The notes under the pieces are model-generated. The model was given only the letters and a program-made list of their open reading frames with translations, was not told the DNA's origin and did no database searches. From Arthrobacter sp. MYb23 (lineage in GTDB: Bacteria; Actinomycetota; Actinomycetes; Actinomycetales; Micrococcaceae): DNA of 64,000 nucleotides. Of this stretch, positions 46,858 through 56,523 are shown one piece after another (position 1 is the first letter of the stretch; every line of letters starts with the position of its first letter). The DNA lies in NCBI RefSeq assembly GCF_002979775.1, contig NZ_PCPR01000007.1:62001-126000 (forward strand), given 5' to 3'. The position numbers were made by a program, and so were the translations under genes.

Positions 46858-47565
46858 TCAGCTCTCCTCTGTGAGCAACCGGGTCATGTCTTCCGGCAGC
46901 AGCCGGCGAAACGCCCTGCGGGACCCGCGGTTGCTTTCCGAAGCGCGATACAGCACGGCGGCTTCGACGGCGGTGGCAGGCAGTTCGTCAACATCCTTAT
47001 TGGTGGCCAGAGCCCGCAAGGCCAGCTGCATGGCCCCCGCCAACGTGAGCTCCGACTCCCAAGCCCCGCTGACGACATCGGAAATCTGGTCAGCGAGTCC
47101 GCCCATGACGACGAAGCCGTTCTCATCGGCGATTGATCCGTCGAAGGTCAGGCGGTACAAGTGGTCCTGTTCCTGGGTGACACCAACCTCGGCCACTGCC
47201 AATTCCACCTCGAACGGCTTCTGCTCTGCTGTGAACACCGCTCCGAGGCTCTGGGCATAGACACTTGCCAGGCCGCGGGCCGTCACGTCCTCGCGGTCGT
47301 AGGAGTAGCCGCGGACGTCTGCGTACCGGACTCCCGCTTGCCTGAGGCTTTCGAACTCGTTGTATTTGCCCACCGCGGCGAACGCAATTTTGTCGTAGAT
47401 TTCACCGATCTTATGCAGTGACGGTGACGGGTTTTCGGCGATCAACGCGATGCCATCGGCGCAGCTGATGACCACAACAGAGCGCCCACGCGCTATGCCC
47501 TTCCGTGCGAAGTCCGCACGGTCCTTCATCAACTGCTCAGGTGAGACGTAGAACTGCTGAGTCAT
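46858..47565 (-). CDS. prcA: Proteasome subunit alpha
   Basis: 235 residues; forms the outer gating rings of the 20S proteasome. The N-terminus [26 protein letters not shown] is the alpha gating/H0 helix region, followed by [17 protein letters not shown]. No N-terminal threonine is present, as expected for an alpha subunit. ATG 47565 follows GGGAGG with 6-base spacing. It is spaced 1 base from prcB and 1 base from pafA, so the three genes form a tight operon. Confidence 0.97.
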   Translation of the reverse strand: MTQQFYVSPEQLMKDRADFARKGIARGRSVVVISCADGIALIAENPSPSLHKIGEIYDKIAFAAVGKYNEFESLRQAGVRYADVRGYSYDREDVTARGLASVYAQSLGAVFTAEQKPFEVELAVAEVGVTQEQDHLYRLTFDGSIADENGFVVMGGLADQISDVVSGAWESELTLAGAMQLALRALATNKDVDELPATAVEAAVLYRASESNRGSRRAFRRLLPEDMTRLLTEES

Positions 47566-47566
47566 A

Positions 47567-48376
47567 TCAGGCCTCCCGTCCGGCGGCAGCCCGCGATTCA
47601 ACGATTGTTCCGGCTATCGCGGCCAGATCCCGTTCAGGGACACGCCGGTTGCCGGATCGATCGACCGTATATACCACCGGCCACAGTTGCCGGACGGGGT
47701 CGGGGCCGCCAGTGGCGGAGTCGTCATCGGCGGCGTCGTAGAGTGCCTCGACAGCCACTGCCACGGCGTTTTCTTCAGACAAATTGGGCTTCCACAACTT
47801 TTTCAGGGCGCCACGGGCGAACACCGAACCGGAACCAACAGAGTGATGCTCCTGTTCTTCGTAGCGACCGCCTGTGACGTCGTAGGAAAACAAGCGGCCC
47901 ACGCCGGAACCGAGATCGAAGCCTGCGAACAAGGGGATGACCGCCATTCCCTGCATCGCCATCGGCAGGTTTCCGCGGATCATGGCGCCCAGACGGTTGG
48001 CCTTGCCCACGAGGCTGAGGAGGGTGCCCTCAATCTTCTCGTAATGCTCCAGCTCAACCTGGAAAAGCCGTGTGATGTCAATGGCCAGGCCAGCGGTACC
48101 GGCAATGCCGAGGACCGAGTACTCGTCAGCCGGAAACACTTTCTCGATGTGCCGGCTGGCGATGATGTTGCCCATGGTGGCTCGGCGGTCTCCAGCCATC
48201 AGCACTCCCCCGGCGTAGGTCAAAGCAACGATCGTGGTGGCATGGGGGGACGCCGGCACCATGCCGGCGGGTAACGATTGATTGTAAGGAAGAAGTTCGG
48301 GACGCGAGCGTTGAAGATGCTCCGTGAAAGAAGACGTTGCCTGGGTGGCCAGGGGGCCGGTTGATGGGTCCTGCAT
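47567..48376 (-). CDS. prcB: Proteasome subunit beta
   Basis: 269 residues; the proteolytic subunit of the 20S core. A 46-residue propeptide is cut before Thr47 (HATTIVAL), which becomes the N-terminal nucleophile; GDRRAT and a lysine in the core region complete the active site. ATG 48376 is chosen because AAGGAG lies 7 bases upstream; the frame is open to 48541, but that would run into pup. It is the second proteasome gene after pup. Confidence 0.97.
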   Translation of the reverse strand: MQDPSTGPLATQATSSFTEHLQRSRPELLPYNQSLPAGMVPASPHATTIVALTYAGGVLMAGDRRATMGNIIASRHIEKVFPADEYSVLGIAGTAGLAIDITRLFQVELEHYEKIEGTLLSLVGKANRLGAMIRGNLPMAMQGMAVIPLFAGFDLGSGVGRLFSYDVTGGRYEEQEHHSVGSGSVFARGALKKLWKPNLSEENAVAVAVEALYDAADDDSATGGPDPVRQLWPVVYTVDRSGNRRVPERDLAAIAGTIVESRAAAGREA

Positions 48377-48455
48377 TGCTGCACTCCTTCGACTCTGCAT
48401 TCCGATGCCCGGCGGCCTCACGCCGGCCGGGCAGTACATCCTCTGGCGGGTCCGC

Positions 48456-48659
48456 CTACTGGCCACCCTTTTGGACAAACGCCCTGACGAACTCTTCAGC
48501 GTTGGATTCAAGAACGCCGTCGATTTCGTCAAGGAGGTCATCCACGCCTTGGGTCGCGTCAGAGGCCTGTGCCTCCGGTGCTGCCGGTGGTGCCTCCGGT
48601 ACGTCCACTTCGGTCTCGGTTTCCCGTGACTGCGGTTGTTGCTGCTCCTGTGCTGCCAT
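48456..48659 (-). CDS. pup: Prokaryotic ubiquitin-like protein Pup
   Basis: 67 residues, disordered and rich in E, Q, A and P. The C-terminal half ([23 protein letters not shown]) contains the helix that binds Arc/Mpa. It ends in GGQ, so Dop must deamidate the final Gln to Glu before ligation by PafA. GGGAG lies 8 bases before ATG 48659. A stable hairpin sits 20 bases upstream of the start. Confidence 0.98.
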   Translation of the reverse strand: MAAQEQQQPQSRETETEVDVPEAPPAAPEAQASDATQGVDDLLDEIDGVLESNAEEFVRAFVQKGGQ

Positions 48660-48678
48660 TTTCTTTCTCCCTACTGTC

Positions 48679-48699
48679 AGTCTCCTGAAGACGGAGACT
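48679..48699 (-). other. Hairpin in the pup leader
   Basis: AGTCTCC and GGAGACT (7-base perfect stem, 7-base loop) lie 20 bases before the pup start, in the 119-base gap after dop. It could set pup translation or mark processing of the dop-pup transcript. Confidence 0.4.
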
Positions 48700-48778
48700 T
48701 CCTACTGCCATATTGCCACGCTGACCGGTGCTGCGGACGGCTTTGGCCGGCGACGAATAATCCTGTGGCGGGCGTCCT

Positions 48779-50452
48779 TCAACTCCTGGCAGGCGGTGGC
48801 TTCTGACCCAACAATTCCGCCAGGAAAGAGGCCGCATCCGTGTGACGGTCAAAGAGGGCGCCGGTCAAAGCCCGGGTTCCCCGCAAAGGCTCCCGCGTAG
48901 GCACCCGCTGCAGTTTCCCCAGCCCTGGAACATCAAAAATCACCGAGTCCCAGCTGGCGCCCACAACGTCCCTGCCGAACCTGGAAACGCACCGCCCGCG
49001 GAAGTATGCACGGGTGTCCGACGGCGGTTCGGTCACCGCCCGGGTGATGTCGGCGTCGTCCACTATGCGCATCATCCGGTCCCTGGAGAGAAGCCTGTGG
49101 TAGAGGCCCTTCTCAGGACGGATATCGGACCATTGAAGATCCACCAGGCCAAGACGGGCGTCGTCCCAGGCCAGTCCGTCGCGGTTTCGGTAGCCTTCGA
49201 GAAGCGACTTCTTGGCCACCCACTCCACCGACGACGCAGCGGCATCAGGATCGGTCCCCAGGGTTGTCAGCGTGGACTCCCAGTGAGCAAGGACCTGGTG
49301 AGTGTGGCCGTCACCGGTAACTGAATCCGCCACCCCGGTCTCCTGGGCCAGCTTGGCGGCTGCCTCGAAATACATCCACTGAACATCCAGTGCTGTCACC
49401 CGCCTTCCGTCGAGGAGCCTGACGGTGGTGGTCAGTGTGGTGTCGTGGCTGACGGTTTGGAGCGCCTGGACGGGTTCATGAACCTCAATTTTGGGAGCCT
49501 GGCCCGCCTCGATGAGGCTCAGGACCATGGCCGTGGTTCCGAACTTCAGGAAGTTGGAGGACTGGCTGAGGTTGGCGTCCCCAATGATCACGTGCAGGCG
49601 GCGGTACTTATCTGCTGTTGCGTGTGGCTCGTCCCTCGTATTGATGATGGGGCGGCGGATGGTTGTCTCCAGCCCCACTTCTGCTTCGAAGAAGTCCGCC
49701 CGCTGGCTGATCTGGTAACCCGGCGTCGAGCTGTCCTGCCCCATCCCCACCCGGCCCGCACCACACATCACCTGGCGGGTGACGAAGAACGGCGTGAGCC
49801 CGCGGATGATGTCCCCAAAAGGCACCAAGCGTGGCATGAGGTAGTTCTCGTGCGAGCCATAGGACACGGACTTGTTGTCAGTGTTGTTCTTGTACAGGTT
49901 GATGGGTGGCAGTGAGGTGTCTGCCGCGACCTTCCGGACGGTGGCCAAGGCAACCAGGTCGCCGGCGGCATCCCAAGCCACGGCATCGCGGGGGTTGGTG
50001 ACCTCCGGGCTGGAGTACTCAGGGTGCGCATGGTCCACGTACAGACGTGCACCATTACCGAGGACCATGTTCATCAGCAGGGAACCGGACTCGTCCGAGC
50101 CATCCAGTTCCAACTCCTGGCGGCCATACGCCAAGGCGACAGCTTCGGCGTCGAGCACTGGCGGTTGGTCCGTGAGCTGGCTTGGATCGGCCGCAGCCCT
50201 GTCCACGGTCCAACCGCGGGCATCGTGCAGAGGTTCCTCGTCCGTGTAATCCCACCGGGTCTCCGCACCGCCGGCCGCCCGTTGCCGGGTCACGGTGGCA
50301 TACGCCTGAATGATCCGGGCGGACATCATGGTGGCGTTGGCCCCCGGAGCTGACGGCGCGTGGATCCCATATTCAGTTTCCGAGCCCATGACACGCATGG
50401 CGCCGCCTGCGGGAAGTTTCTCTGCGGGTAAACCCTCGGGCCTTGCTGTCAC
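48779..50452 (-). CDS. dop: Pup deamidase/depupylase
   Basis: 557 residues; converts the terminal Gln of Pup to Glu and can also remove Pup from proteins. It shares the PafA fold: [16 protein letters not shown] (Dop-type start), [29 protein letters not shown] and [10 protein letters not shown]. An insertion after EYGIHAPS is the loop that separates Dop from PafA. GTG 50452 overlaps the arc stop by GTGA; ATG 50398, 18 codons later, gives the more usual N-terminus and is a fair alternative. Longer than the mycobacterial protein in either case. Confidence 0.95.
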   Translation of the reverse strand: MTARPEGLPAEKLPAGGAMRVMGSETEYGIHAPSAPGANATMMSARIIQAYATVTRQRAAGGAETRWDYTDEEPLHDARGWTVDRAAADPSQLTDQPPVLDAEAVALAYGRQELELDGSDESGSLLMNMVLGNGARLYVDHAHPEYSSPEVTNPRDAVAWDAAGDLVALATVRKVAADTSLPPINLYKNNTDNKSVSYGSHENYLMPRLVPFGDIIRGLTPFFVTRQVMCGAGRVGMGQDSSTPGYQISQRADFFEAEVGLETTIRRPIINTRDEPHATADKYRRLHVIIGDANLSQSSNFLKFGTTAMVLSLIEAGQAPKIEVHEPVQALQTVSHDTTLTTTVRLLDGRRVTALDVQWMYFEAAAKLAQETGVADSVTGDGHTHQVLAHWESTLTTLGTDPDAAASSVEWVAKKSLLEGYRNRDGLAWDDARLGLVDLQWSDIRPEKGLYHRLLSRDRMMRIVDDADITRAVTEPPSDTRAYFRGRCVSRFGRDVVGASWDSVIFDVPGLGKLQRVPTREPLRGTRALTGALFDRHTDAASFLAELLGQKPPPARS

Positions 50453-52257
50453 AGGTACTGACCCGTGTTGGCAGTGGTTTCGATGGACTTGCCAGGCTCC
50501 TGACCTGCCTTACCCTGCACGATGGTCCTGATGTAAGTGATCCTTTCACCCTTCTTGCCCGAGATTCTTGCCCAGTCATCCGGGTTGGTGGTGTTGGGCA
50601 TGTCCTCGTGCTCACGGAACTCATCGACGACGGCCCGGAGCAGGTGATCGATCCGAAGACCCTTCTGGTGAGTGGTCAGCAAATCCTTGATGGCGTACTT
50701 CTTGGCACGATCCACCACGTTCTGGACCACGGCACCGGAGTTGAAGTCCTTGAAGTACAGCATCTCCGTATCGCCGTTGGCGTAGGTGACCTCAAGGTAC
50801 TCATTGGACTTCTCGGTGGAGTACATTGCCTCCACTGTGCGCTGGACCATGGCATCCACTGTGGCTTGCACATCGCCGTCATACTCGGCCAGATCCTGGG
50901 GGTGGAAGGGCAAGTCAGTGGTGATGTACTTGGCGAAGATGTCGGCTGCGGCTTCGGCGTCAGGCCGTTGGATCTTGACCTTCACATCGAGGCGACCGGG
51001 ACGAAGGATGGCGGGGTCGATCATGTCCTCACGGTTGGAGGCACCAATGACGATCACGTTGTCCAAACGCTCCACGCCATCGATCTCACTGAGCAGCTGA
51101 GGCACGATGGTGGTTTCGACATCCGAAGAAACGCCGGTACCGCGTGTACGGAACAACGAGTCCATTTCGTCGAAGAAGACCACCACGGGGCTGCCATCTG
51201 AAGCCTTCTCGCGGGCACGGGCGAAGATCAAGCGGATGTGGCGCTCAGTCTCACCCACGTACTTGTCCAGGAGCTCGGGACCCTTGATGTTAAGGAAGTA
51301 ACTCTTGAGATCGATATTGCCGGCCCGCTCTGCTGCCCGGGCAGCAAGGGAATTCGCTACTGCCTTGGCAATGAGTGTTTTGCCGCAGCCTGGAGGGCCG
51401 TAAAGCAAGATACCTTTAGGGGCCTTCAACCCATGCTCCCGGTAGAGGTCCGGATGGAGGAACGGCAACTCCACGGCGTCACGGATCTGCTCGATCTGCG
51501 GGCCAAGGCCACCGATGTCCTGGTAGGTGATGTCCGGAACTTCTTCAAGGACGAGGTTCTCCACCTCGGCGCGCGGGACCTTCTCCAACGCGTAGCCCGT
51601 CCGTGAATCCAGCGACAACGCGTCGCCCACCTTCAGGTGAACACTTTGGAGCGCACCGGACAAGCGGACCACACGTTCTTCATCGGCGCGTCCAACCACC
51701 AATGCACGGTCCTTGCCCAGCATTTCCTTGAGCGTGACCAGTTCACCGGCGCGTTCGTAGCCGAGTCCCGCCACTACCAGCAGAGCCTCGTTAAGCAGGA
51801 CTTCCTGCCCGACGGCGAGCTGGTTGAGGTTCACCAGCGGACTGACGCCCACACGCATTTTGCGGCCCGCGTTGAAGATGTCCACAGACTCTTCGGTGGC
51901 TGCCTGTCCTGAACTGCCGGCGGCCGGCTGCTTCCGCGGGTTGATCTGCACCACGGTACCGAAGCTGTAAGGAGGTTGGCCCTCCTGCTCCAAGGCGCCC
52001 TTCAAACGAAGAATCTCAGCCTTCGCCGTCTCCAGCATGCTGACAAGTTTGCTGTTGTTCTGGGTGGCGGCTGCCAGCTGGCGGTCGATGTGGCGGAGCT
52101 TGTCCCGAAGGATGTTGATCTGCCGTTCGGCAACAGTCAGTTCACTCGAGGTCTCCGGCGGTTGAACTGCGCCAAGCCTCCTGCCAGCCGTATTCTCCGC
52201 TGCGTCGTTTGCATCTTCCGGCGTTGGCCGCCCAAGGTCGTTGTTTGACGTATCCAC
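50449..52257 (-). CDS. arc: Proteasome-associated ATPase (ARC/Mpa)
   Basis: 602 residues; a hexameric AAA+ unfoldase that binds Pup and feeds targets into the 20S core. An N-terminal coiled coil (about 45-90) precedes the OB domains (about 95-240). The AAA domain has Walker A GPPGCGKT (about 290) and Walker B FFDEMDSL. The C-terminal GQYL provides the penultimate tyrosine that docks into the alpha rings. GTG 52257 is the start. It is coupled to dop by a 4-base overlap. Confidence 0.97.
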   Translation of the reverse strand: MDTSNNDLGRPTPEDANDAAENTAGRRLGAVQPPETSSELTVAERQINILRDKLRHIDRQLAAATQNNSKLVSMLETAKAEILRLKGALEQEGQPPYSFGTVVQINPRKQPAAGSSGQAATEESVDIFNAGRKMRVGVSPLVNLNQLAVGQEVLLNEALLVVAGLGYERAGELVTLKEMLGKDRALVVGRADEERVVRLSGALQSVHLKVGDALSLDSRTGYALEKVPRAEVENLVLEEVPDITYQDIGGLGPQIEQIRDAVELPFLHPDLYREHGLKAPKGILLYGPPGCGKTLIAKAVANSLAARAAERAGNIDLKSYFLNIKGPELLDKYVGETERHIRLIFARAREKASDGSPVVVFFDEMDSLFRTRGTGVSSDVETTIVPQLLSEIDGVERLDNVIVIGASNREDMIDPAILRPGRLDVKVKIQRPDAEAAADIFAKYITTDLPFHPQDLAEYDGDVQATVDAMVQRTVEAMYSTEKSNEYLEVTYANGDTEMLYFKDFNSGAVVQNVVDRAKKYAIKDLLTTHQKGLRIDHLLRAVVDEFREHEDMPNTTNPDDWARISGKKGERITYIRTIVQGKAGQEPGKSIETTANTGQYL

Positions 52258-52354
52258 GATTCATCAGCCCCTTCCTGCGCTTAACAAGACCTTAGTCCCG
52301 AAAAGCTCAGGGTGCTGGGTGACATTCGGAATGCGAACCCTATTGTGACCTTTG

Positions 52355-53419
52355 TCAGTTTGTGACTGAGGGGTCATCCTGAACGTTGGTCCCGGCGATT
52401 GCGTCACGCGCCGCACGTCGCAGTTTCTTGTCAGACACGGAGCGTTCCCCCACAGCTGCAGGGGTCCAGGCGTTGAGGTCCTCTTCGCTGAATTCAGTCT
52501 TGGACGGGCGGCGCTTCACGGAAATTCCGGTGACGCCGTCAGCGAGACGGCGGGTAACCAGGAGGAAACCGGTGTGGGCCACCATGCGGTGGTCCGGACG
52601 GACCGCCAAGCCCTCAAGGTGCCAGCCACGAACCATCGATTCCCAGGCGTCCGGTTCGGTGAAGCGGCCGTCAGCTCGGATGGCCTCGGCGGTGCGGGAC
52701 AGCTGCGTGACGGTGGCCACGTAGTTGATCCAGACACCGCCCGGAGCCAGGACAGTGGCCACGGCGTCCAGGCACTCCCACGGGGCGAGCATGTCCAGGA
52801 CAACCCGGTCAACGGAACCCGGGGCTTCAGCCTTGACCACCTCGTCCTGGAAATCGCCCAGGGAGATCTGCCATGCGGGATGGGGACCGCCGAAGATGGT
52901 CTCAACGTTTCCACGGGCGATGTCAGCAAATTCTTCGCGGCGCTCAAACGAGTGGAGGTATCCGCCGTCGCCGACTGCACGCAACAGGGAAATCGACAGT
53001 GCGCCTGAACCCACGCCCGCTTCGACAACTCGCGCGCCGGGGAAGATGTCCGCCATGGTGACAATCTGGGCGGCGTCCTTGGGGTAAACCACTGCCGCAC
53101 CACGGGGCATGGACAGAACGAAGTCAGAGAGCAAAGGACGCAACGTCTGGTACTGCTGGCCAACGTTATTGCTGACCACCGAGCCATCCACCTTGCCGAT
53201 GATCTCATCATGGTTCAGGAAACCGCGGTGGGTGTGGAAAGCGCCGCCCACTTCCAGCGTGATGGTGTTCATCCGCCCACGCTCGTCCGTGAGCTGGACC
53301 CGCTCGCCCACACGGAAAGGACCGCGGCGTCGTGCAGCGCCCGTCGGCTGTACAGCCGAGCCGATGGCTGGCTTGTCAGTGCCTGTGCTTGCTGCGGGGG
53401 CGGCGGTTTCGCTGCTCAT
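52355..53419 (-). CDS. trmI: tRNA (adenine-58-N1)-methyltransferase TrmI
   Basis: 354 residues. A 45-residue variable N-terminus leads to the TrmI domain: RRGPFRVGERVQLTD, GGAFHTHRGFLNHD, then the SAM motif VVEAGVGSGALSISLL (about 145) and VVLDMLAPWE. It makes m1A58 in the T-loop of tRNAs. ATG 53419 is supported by GAGGA seven bases upstream; the frame is open to 53515. Being upstream of arc is the normal actinobacterial position. Confidence 0.95.
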   Translation of the reverse strand: MSSETAAPAASTGTDKPAIGSAVQPTGAARRRGPFRVGERVQLTDERGRMNTITLEVGGAFHTHRGFLNHDEIIGKVDGSVVSNNVGQQYQTLRPLLSDFVLSMPRGAAVVYPKDAAQIVTMADIFPGARVVEAGVGSGALSISLLRAVGDGGYLHSFERREEFADIARGNVETIFGGPHPAWQISLGDFQDEVVKAEAPGSVDRVVLDMLAPWECLDAVATVLAPGGVWINYVATVTQLSRTAEAIRADGRFTEPDAWESMVRGWHLEGLAVRPDHRMVAHTGFLLVTRRLADGVTGISVKRRPSKTEFSEEDLNAWTPAAVGERSVSDKKLRRAARDAIAGTNVQDDPSVTN

Positions 53420-53536
53420 GTGGTGTTCCTCGCTCCTGTACGGCTGGGCCGCGATGTGTGACCGGCTGGTGGCCGCCAAAAAATTGATGGGTCTCTTCTG
53501 TGTAACCGCCGGCATGTAACTCTACCGGCAACGCAG

Positions 53537-54703
53537 TCAGGAGCGCCCGCTCCTGCGTGCTTCCTTACCTGTTATGGCAGTCACGACTGCTTGCTGCCGA
53601 AGCAGTCCGGTGACGATTCCGTTGTGGTCAACCACAGCGTATTCGCCGCCGTCCAGCCGAGCCAAGTACTGGATCAATTCCTGCCCCTTGGACCATTCCG
53701 GGACGTAAGCCCCGGCCGCCAAGGCATGCGCCACGGCGGTGACTGGAGTGGTGGTCGCGTTTGCGGCGGGCACACCCCGCGTTGCATCGAAGTCCACCAC
53801 TCCCTGGGGCTTGCCGTCCGGACCGCAAATCACGACGGCGGGACTTCCGGCCGGTGAAATGTCCAGGACGTCAGCCACAGTGGCCGAGTTCGGCACGCCT
53901 ACTGCTCGATCAGCCAGGCCTGCGGCACTCACGAGGTAAAGACGGCTGCGCAGCTTCGCGTGGTGAATGGAACTTGAAGCACCCATCCAAAGGAAACCAC
54001 AGACGAGGACGGTGATGAGGGTGAGGCTGATGTCCAAGGGCGTGCCGTTGAGGAGCGGCAGGCCAATGACCCAGATCACCAATGCGGCGACGATGATGCG
54101 GCCGGACCAGCCAGCGGCGATGGTGCCTTTGTCCTGGCTGCCTGTGGCTTTCCACACTGCGGACTCCACCAAGCGGCCGCCATCCAGGGGCAAGCCGGGA
54201 AGGACGTTGAACAAACCGATCAGGAGGTTGGCCCACATCAGGATGTTCGCGAGGGTGTCCGGGACACCGCTGAGGGCGCCGGTGGAAAGCACGGCCCACA
54301 TCCCGCCGGCCAGGACGAAATTAGAAGCAGGGCCGGCCAGTGCGACCACTACCGAGCGACCCGGTGAAGCCGTGAAACTCTCAAATTGAGTGTGGCCGCC
54401 CCAAAGGTTAAGCACGATTTTTTCCGTAGGCCAGTTGAAGGCCTTTGCACTGAGCGCATGCGCCAATTCGTGGACCAGCACAGACACGGCAAGCAGCAGG
54501 GCGTAGGCCAAGGCAACGAAGTATGCTCCGATGCCGAGACCGGGTGTCCGAACCAGCAACGCCGGGCCGTACACGATGACCGTGAAGCCAGCGATAATGA
54601 ACCACGAATAGGCCAGGTAGACCGGAATGCCGGCAATCTTCCCAAGGGGGATGCCGTCCCGCTTTTTGCTTTGCGAGTGATGCGGTGTGGAGGGGTTGGT
54701 CAC
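53537..54703 (-). CDS. Site-2 protease-family (M50) membrane metalloprotease
   Basis: 388 residues with about six hydrophobic helices. The zinc motif HELAHALSA (about 78-86) and the second metal site LPLDGGRLVE (about 172) are intact. A C-terminal CBS-pair-like domain (about 245-380) may sense nucleotides. It resembles the Rip3-type actinobacterial site-2 proteases that cut membrane-bound anti-sigma factors; no target is visible here. The GTG start directly follows the stop of the HAD gene. Confidence 0.9.
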   Translation of the reverse strand: MTNPSTPHHSQSKKRDGIPLGKIAGIPVYLAYSWFIIAGFTVIVYGPALLVRTPGLGIGAYFVALAYALLLAVSVLVHELAHALSAKAFNWPTEKIVLNLWGGHTQFESFTASPGRSVVVALAGPASNFVLAGGMWAVLSTGALSGVPDTLANILMWANLLIGLFNVLPGLPLDGGRLVESAVWKATGSQDKGTIAAGWSGRIIVAALVIWVIGLPLLNGTPLDISLTLITVLVCGFLWMGASSSIHHAKLRSRLYLVSAAGLADRAVGVPNSATVADVLDISPAGSPAVVICGPDGKPQGVVDFDATRGVPAANATTTPVTAVAHALAAGAYVPEWSKGQELIQYLARLDGGEYAVVDHNGIVTGLLRQQAVVTAITGKEARRSGRS

Positions 54704-55423
54704 CTAGTTGGCCCCTTCAAGCAGGTTCGCTGCGGCAAAACGGTCAGCCACCAGCTGCTGCAGATCGGGTGCGGCACGGCCAACCAGCGTAGGCCACATG
54801 ATCATTTGGGGGTGTTCCGGAAGGGGCACCTGATGGGGAATGCCCACAGTGATCACGCCCGATGCAATGGCCGCCGTGGCACCAGGGATGGAATCCTCAA
54901 GGGCGACGCAGTGGTGGATGCTCACAGAGGGGTCTTCCAGCCTGAGCCGTTCCACTGCCGTCAGGTACGCCTCAGGGTGTGGTTTTCCGTGGGTGACGGT
55001 ATCGCCGGTGACCATGAACTCGAAGTAGGGCTTTGGAAGGCTCTCCACCACCACGCCGGCCAGTGGGCCTTCGGACATGGTTACCAAGGCGCAGCGAATT
55101 CCTGCCTCGTGGAGCTGATCCAGCAGTTCGCGGGCGCCGGGACGCCACGGGACCTCTTTGCGGACCTGCGCGATCACCTGTGCACTCAAGGTGTCAACGA
55201 TTTCACGGGCCTCAAGCCTGACGCCGGCGGCTTGGAGGACTGCAGCGGAGTGCAGCAAGGACTGCCCCACCAGTTGCATGGCCTGATGGTGGGACCAGGT
55301 TCCGCCATGGGACTCCACCAGCTCCCGCTCGGCCGCGATCCAATAGGGTTCGGTGTCCACGAGTGTGCCATCCATATCCCAGAGCACGGCTTTGAGGAGG
55401 GGCTGGCTGGGTGAGGAATGCAT
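54704..55423 (-). CDS. HAD-superfamily phosphatase (beta-phosphoglucomutase-like)
   Basis: 239 residues. Motif I is DMDGTLVDTEPYW (nucleophile Asp near residue 17), motif II VTMSEGP, and motif III/IV VALEDSIPGATAA. The small helical cap inserted after motif I is the subclass I type shared by phosphoglycolate phosphatases and beta-phosphoglucomutases. The substrate is not evident. ATG 55423 lies 7 bases after TAGACT; the longer frame to 55516 would cross that promoter. It is the first gene of the long minus-strand run. Confidence 0.9.
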   Translation of the reverse strand: MHSSPSQPLLKAVLWDMDGTLVDTEPYWIAAERELVESHGGTWSHHQAMQLVGQSLLHSAAVLQAAGVRLEAREIVDTLSAQVIAQVRKEVPWRPGARELLDQLHEAGIRCALVTMSEGPLAGVVVESLPKPYFEFMVTGDTVTHGKPHPEAYLTAVERLRLEDPSVSIHHCVALEDSIPGATAAIASGVITVGIPHQVPLPEHPQMIMWPTLVGRAAPDLQQLVADRFAAANLLEGAN

Positions 55424-55430
55424 GGTTTCC

Positions 55431-55436
55431 AGTCTA
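55431..55436 (-). promoter_or_regulatory. Leaderless-type -10 (TAGACT) for the HAD gene
   Basis: TAGACT on the minus strand followed by 7 bases and ATG 55423. The PAC2 promoter lies about 100 bases away in the opposite direction. Confidence 0.45.
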
Positions 55437-55534
55437 CGTGGAACCTGACGGGCGGCCGTCCGCGGGTTGCGCTGTGGGCGAATCGCGGACACGCTTCGGC
55501 GTGAAATGCCATGCATCCATCAGGGTCTTGGACG

Positions 55535-55540
55535 TAGGGT
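55535..55540 (+). promoter_or_regulatory. Leaderless-type -10 (TAGGGT) for the PAC2 gene
   Basis: TAGGGT followed by 6 bases and ATG 55547, with no ribosome binding site in the short gap. Confidence 0.4.
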
Positions 55541-55546
55541 GAGTGG

Positions 55547-56452
55547 ATGAACAGTGTGGACGGGACCCCCGAAGGGCAGGACATCACCGCGGAGCCCGAG
55601 CGTTTCCTCAAGGAACCCGCGGACGGCCAGCGTGTCACCGTAATGCTCGCCGCGTTTGAGGGCTGGAACGACGCCGGCGAGGCCGCCAGCGATGCGCTGC
55701 ACTACTTGAACAAGCTCTGGGACGGCAAGAAGGTTGCCACCGTTGACGCCGAGGAGTATTACGACTTCCAGTTCACTCGCCCCACCGTGCGGCGTACGTC
55801 CTCGGGCGCCCGAAAGGTGAAATGGCCTTCAACACGGATTTACAAGGCCGAAGTTCCTGACAGCAATGTGGATGTGTTGCTGGTCCTCGGTACCGAGCCG
55901 TCCTACCGGTGGCGCGCCTACACCACCGAACTGCTGGTTCATGCTGAAGCGCTCAAAGTGGACTCTGTGATTTTGCTGGGAGCTCTTCTTGCCGACGTTC
56001 CGCACAGCCGGCCTATTCCGGTGAGCACCACCACCGAGGACAGTTCCTTGCGGGAGCGCCTGAATTTGGAGGCTTCACAGTATGAAGGGCCGGTAGGCAT
56101 TGTGGGCGTGCTCGCAGAGTTCGCGTTGCTGGCAGGGCTTCCGACGGTGTCATTGTGGGCTGCGGTTCCGCATTACGTTGCGCAGCCGCCCTCCCCCAAG
56201 GCGCAGCTGGCCATCCTCCACAGGATCGAGGACCTCTTGCAGGTTCCTTTGGACAGCCTGGCATTGGCTGAAGAATCTGAGGCCTGGGAACGTGGAGTGG
56301 ACGAGCTCGCAACAGAGGACCCTGAGATTGCCGCCTATGTACGGCAACTGGAAGAAGCGAAGGACACGGCTGACCTGCCGGAGGCGTCAGGTGAGTCCAT
56401 TGCCCGTGAATTCGAACGGTATTTGAAACGGCGCGGCAAAGAGCGTCCCTAA
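55547..56452 (+). CDS. PAC2-family protein
   Basis: 301 residues of the PAC2 (proteasome assembly chaperone-like) fold: VMLAAFEGWNDAGEAASDA (about 28-46), VLLVLGTEPSYRWR (about 108-121), and VPHYVAQPPSPKA (about 206-218). In actinobacteria these proteins form trimers and have no established role; archaeal and eukaryotic relatives assist proteasome assembly. It lies at the edge of the Pup-proteasome locus on the other strand, which makes a functional link worth testing. A strong terminator follows. Confidence 0.9.
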   Translation: MNSVDGTPEGQDITAEPERFLKEPADGQRVTVMLAAFEGWNDAGEAASDALHYLNKLWDGKKVATVDAEEYYDFQFTRPTVRRTSSGARKVKWPSTRIYKAEVPDSNVDVLLVLGTEPSYRWRAYTTELLVHAEALKVDSVILLGALLADVPHSRPIPVSTTTEDSSLRERLNLEASQYEGPVGIVGVLAEFALLAGLPTVSLWAAVPHYVAQPPSPKAQLAILHRIEDLLQVPLDSLALAEESEAWERGVDELATEDPEIAAYVRQLEEAKDTADLPEASGESIAREFERYLKRRGKERP

Positions 56453-56472
56453 GCGAGCGATCCCCCCAACGA

Positions 56473-56505
56473 GCAACGGCCCTGACATGACGTCAGGGCC
56501 GTTGC
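56473..56505. terminator. Bidirectional terminator between the PAC2 gene and mshC
   Basis: GCAACGGCCCTGAC (56473-56486) pairs perfectly with 56492-56505 around a 5-base loop; CGTTT follows. It separates convergent genes. Confidence 0.9.
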
Positions 56506-56523
56506 CGTTTCCTTGGGTGTTTC

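Noticed and set aside
52340..52372. TTGTCAGTT resembling the RecA-independent damage promoter motif of PafBC
   Set aside because: It points away from arc into the trmI end and lacks the -10 at the required distance.
54386..55414. 342-residue plus-strand open frame
   Set aside because: Antisense across the site-2 protease and HAD genes; His- and Gly-rich mirror translation.
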